From Massiliimalia timonensis (GTDB lineage: Bacteria; Bacillota; Clostridia; Oscillospirales; Ruminococcaceae), in contig NZ_FYDD01000003.1 in the NCBI RefSeq assembly GCF_900186585.1, forward strand, positions 558,001 through 622,000: DNA of 64,000 bases. Reading direction: 5' to 3'. The notes under the pieces were generated by a model. It ran no database searches. It saw only the letters and a list, made by a program, of their open reading frames with translations, and was not told where the DNA came from. The first letter of the stretch is position 1, and the number at the start of each line of letters is the position of its first letter. Both the position numbers and the translations under genes were made by a program. Below, piece after piece: positions 61,633-64,000 of this stretch.

Positions 61633-61661
61633 TTGAAAAAAAGAGAGAACTATAGTATAAT
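61633..61661 (+). promoter_or_regulatory. Promoter of nfnAB
   Basis: TTGAAA (61633-61638) and a perfect TATAAT (61656-61661) are 17 bases apart. It is divergent from the exporter promoter, 19 bases away. Confidence 0.85.
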
Positions 61662-61718
61662 AACAGAAGATTTTATATGGAGTTAAAACAGCCATCTAAA
61701 CTGAGGAGGGATTTCAAA

Positions 61719-62558
61719 ATGTTTGAAATTGTGAAGAAGCGGCGGTTAAATGACTCTGTGGTGCTTATGGAGGTAAAAGCTCCCTTAATTGCAAAAAAAG
61801 CACAGGCAGGGCAATTTATCATTTTCCGCGTTGACGAGCAGGGGGAACGGGTTCCTTTGACCATTGCGGATTATGACCGTGAAGCGGGAACTGTGACGAT
61901 CATTTTCCAGACGATAGGCGCTTCTACCAAAGAACTGGGACAGCTGAATGAAGGGGATTTTATCCAGGATTTCGTAGGGCCTTTGGGAGTTGCTTCCCAT
62001 TTTGAAAAGGGGATCAAAAAAGCGGCGGTGATCGGCGGCGGTGTAGGCTGTGCGATCGCATATCCGCAGGCAAAGCTTCTGCACTCTATGGGGGTAAGTG
62101 TGGACTTGATCGCGGGATTCCGGAGCAAGGATATTGTGATTTTAGAGGATGAGATGCGCGCAGTTTCGGACAATCTGATCATCACAACAGACGACGGTTC
62201 TTACGCAAAGAAAGGCTTTGTAACAGACGCGCTTCGGGAATTGATCGATGCTGGAAACAAGTACGATGTCGTGGTAGCGATCGGACCAATCCCGATGATG
62301 AAATTTGTATGTAAGGTCACAGAGCCGTATGGCATTAAGACGATCGTTTCCTTAAACCCAATTATGATCGACGGGACCGGCATGTGCGGCGGATGCCGTG
62401 TAACGGTAGACGGGCAGATCAAATTTGCATGTGTGGATGGTCCGGACTTTGACGGACACAAGGTCGATTTTGACGAACTGATGCGCCGCAATTCCACCTA
62501 TCAAAAAGCGGAACGGGAACGCGGCTGCCGGCTGATGAAACATCAGGCGGAGGAATAA
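61719..62558 (+). CDS. nfnA: Ferredoxin-NADP+ reductase subunit alpha, NfnA/SudB-like
   Basis: Flavoprotein of 279 residues with a ferredoxin-reductase fold. It has an FAD-binding RVPLTIADYD segment, a nucleotide-binding GGGVGCAIAYPQ motif and a C-terminal [2Fe-2S] motif in GTGMCGGCRV...FACVDGPDFDG. With the next gene it should form NfnAB, which couples NADH and ferredoxin to NADP+ by flavin-based electron bifurcation. ATG 61719 has GAGGAGGG before it; the open frame reaches back to 61677. Confidence 0.88.
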   Translation: MFEIVKKRRLNDSVVLMEVKAPLIAKKAQAGQFIIFRVDEQGERVPLTIADYDREAGTVTIIFQTIGASTKELGQLNEGDFIQDFVGPLGVASHFEKGIKKAAVIGGGVGCAIAYPQAKLLHSMGVSVDLIAGFRSKDIVILEDEMRAVSDNLIITTDDGSYAKKGFVTDALRELIDAGNKYDVVVAIGPIPMMKFVCKVTEPYGIKTIVSLNPIMIDGTGMCGGCRVTVDGQIKFACVDGPDFDGHKVDFDELMRRNSTYQKAERERGCRLMKHQAEE

Positions 62559-62597
62559 AGGACTTTTGGGGTTTTGAATGGAAAGGGAATGAGGAAG

Positions 62598-63986
62598 ATG
62601 GCAAATATGTCGTTAGAAAAAATCAAGATGCCGGAACAGGATCCGAACGTCAGAAATAAGAATTTTGAAGAGGTCGCATTGGGCTATGATGAACTGATGG
62701 CAATGGAAGAAGCGACCCGTTGCCTAAATTGTAAAAACAAGCCTTGTGTTTCCGGATGCCCAGTCAATGTACGGATCCCGGAATTTATCGAAAAGGTGGC
62801 TGCTGGTGAATTTGCCGAGGCTTACCGGATCATTACTTCTACGAATGCCCTGCCGGCTGTATGTGGGCGTGTATGTCCGCAGGAATCACAGTGCGAGGGG
62901 AAGTGTGTCCGCGGCATCAAGGGGGAACCGGTAGCGATCGGCCGTTTGGAGCGGTTTGTTGCGGATTGGTATATGAAAAACGGCACAGATAAGATTGAAA
63001 AGCCCGAATCCAACGGGAAAAAAGTCGCGGTGATCGGCGCAGGGCCCGCCGGACTTTCCTGCGCAGGCGATTTGGCGCGCAAGGGTTATAAGGTAACCAT
63101 TTTTGAGGCGTTCCACAAGGCCGGCGGCGTGCTGGTATATGGGATCCCGGAATTCCGGCTGCCGAAACGGATCGTTCAGAAAGAGATCGACAAGCTGGCA
63201 GAGCTTGGAGTGGATATTGAAACAAACATGGTGATCGGGAAGATCCTTTCTGTAGACGAGCTGTTTGAAATGGGCTATGAAGCTGTTTTCATCGGTTCTG
63301 GCGCAGGCCTGCCGAGCTTTTTAGGAATCGAAGGGGAAGCGTACATCGGCGTTTATTCTGCCAATGAATTTTTGACCCGCATCAACCTGATGAAGGCATA
63401 TAACGAAAATTATGACACCCCGATCCGCCATGCAAAAGCGGTGGCGGTCGTCGGCGGCGGAAACGTCGCTATGGACGCGGCAAGAAGCGCCAAGCGACTG
63501 GGCGCGGAACATGTATATATCGTGTACCGCCGTTCGGAAGAGGAGATGCCTGCAAGAGCAGAAGAGATCCACCATGCCAAAGAAGAGGGGATCGAGTTCA
63601 TGCTCCTGACTAATCCGACCAAGGTACTCGGCAATGAGAACGGAGAGGTTTGCGGATTGGAATGCGTGAAGATGGAGCTGGGCGAGCCGGACGAATCCGG
63701 ACGCCGCCGTCCGAAAGCGGTAGAGGGCAGTGAGTTTGTACTGGAGGTTGACAGTGTGATCATGTCTGTCGGTACTTCGCCAAACCCATTGATCCGCACT
63801 ACGACACAGGGGCTGGAGGCGAACCGCCGCGGCTGTTTGGTAGCAAATGAAGAAACGATGCAGACGACCCGGGAGGGCGTTTATGCGGGCGGCGACGCGG
63901 TGACCGGCGCGGCGACCGTGATTTTGGCGATGGGCGCTGGAAAAACCGCCGCAGCTTCGATTGATGAATACCTAAAAACCAAATAA
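62598..63986 (+). CDS. nfnB: NfnB-like NADPH-dependent flavoprotein (GltA / glutamate synthase small subunit family)
   Basis: Protein of 462 residues. The N-terminal domain binds two [4Fe-4S] clusters (CLNCKNKPCVSGCPV and CGRVCPQESQCEGKC). Two nucleotide-binding folds follow, with GAGPAGLSCAGDLA (FAD) and VGGGNVAMDAARSAKRLGA (NADPH), and the end GGDAVTGAATVILAMGAGK. Alone this could be a homotetrameric glutamate synthase subunit, but the linked NfnA favours an NfnAB transhydrogenase. It is complete, ending 14 bases before the window end. Confidence 0.88.
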   Translation: MANMSLEKIKMPEQDPNVRNKNFEEVALGYDELMAMEEATRCLNCKNKPCVSGCPVNVRIPEFIEKVAAGEFAEAYRIITSTNALPAVCGRVCPQESQCEGKCVRGIKGEPVAIGRLERFVADWYMKNGTDKIEKPESNGKKVAVIGAGPAGLSCAGDLARKGYKVTIFEAFHKAGGVLVYGIPEFRLPKRIVQKEIDKLAELGVDIETNMVIGKILSVDELFEMGYEAVFIGSGAGLPSFLGIEGEAYIGVYSANEFLTRINLMKAYNENYDTPIRHAKAVAVVGGGNVAMDAARSAKRLGAEHVYIVYRRSEEEMPARAEEIHHAKEEGIEFMLLTNPTKVLGNENGEVCGLECVKMELGEPDESGRRRPKAVEGSEFVLEVDSVIMSVGTSPNPLIRTTTQGLEANRRGCLVANEETMQTTREGVYAGGDAVTGAATVILAMGAGKTAAASIDEYLKTK

Positions 63987-64000
63987 TGTAAAGATATTAT

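Overview
The window looks like chromosomal DNA of a spore-forming anaerobe of the class Clostridia, probably a gut member of the Oscillospirales (inferred from gene style; no 16S rRNA is present). Support comes from the sporulation and spore genes (SpoIIID, a CwlJ/GerQ-like pair), an NfnAB-type electron-bifurcating transhydrogenase, a HrcA/CIRCE heat-shock operon, strong TTGACA/TATAAT-type promoters, AAGGAGG-type ribosome binding sites and frequent TTG or GTG starts. No CRISPR array, insertion sequence or phage gene was found.

Layout. 1-900: AT-rich DNA with nested palindromes and no supportable gene, then tRNA-Gln(CTG) on the minus strand. 958-8564: two half-length TauE/SafE transporters, DinB, then one plus-strand run (hydroxyacid dehydrogenase, HAD phosphatase, acyl-ACP thioesterase, UxaB-like reductase, dCMP deaminase, D,D-carboxypeptidase). 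8657-13120: a Card1/Can2-like CARF nuclease without CRISPR, a small MGMT-family protein, MutY, NagA, SpoIIID. 13308-28588: a mannoside locus with a class II aldolase, AraC and ROK regulators, a PfkB kinase, two cytoplasmic GH38 alpha-mannosidases, a sugar ABC importer without its ATPase, a D-lyxose/D-mannose isomerase and a DUF4432 epimerase. 28638-39273: YcxB-like protein, hrcA-grpE-dnaK-dnaJ, murA-walJ-rlmH, an amino-acid ABC permease/ATPase pair, a YjjG-like phosphatase. 39380-47649: a repeated structured element, an ECF sigma factor with an RsgI-like anti-sigma/PepSY protein, and a MacB-like ABC system with one ATPase fused to an AbrB-like domain. 47731-63986: YfcE-like phosphodiesterase, DUF3788, a leuC-leuD-(TIM barrel)-leuB operon divergent from a Crp/Fnr regulator, a phosphoesterase and a lipase-like hydrolase, glmS behind a glmS ribozyme, a UvrD-like helicase, the GerQ/CwlJ-like pair, an ArsP_2-type metal exporter and nfnAB.

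How the genes work together. The clearest pathway is mannoside use: ABC import, hydrolysis in the cytosol by GH38 enzymes, conversion of free mannose to fructose by the lyxose/mannose isomerase, phosphorylation by the PfkB kinase and cleavage by the aldolase, under ROK and AraC control. Other self-contained circuits are CIRCE/HrcA control of chaperones, GlcN6P ribozyme control of glmS, and a sigma/anti-sigma pair that probably uses an Asn-Pro self-cleavage module.

The least explained items are (1) a roughly 110-nt element with a dyad and a possible pseudoknot, present upstream of two unrelated genes 29 kb apart and partly repeated a third time; (2) the orphan CARF nuclease; (3) the ABC ATPase-AbrB fusion; and (4) the palindrome cluster beside tRNA-Gln.
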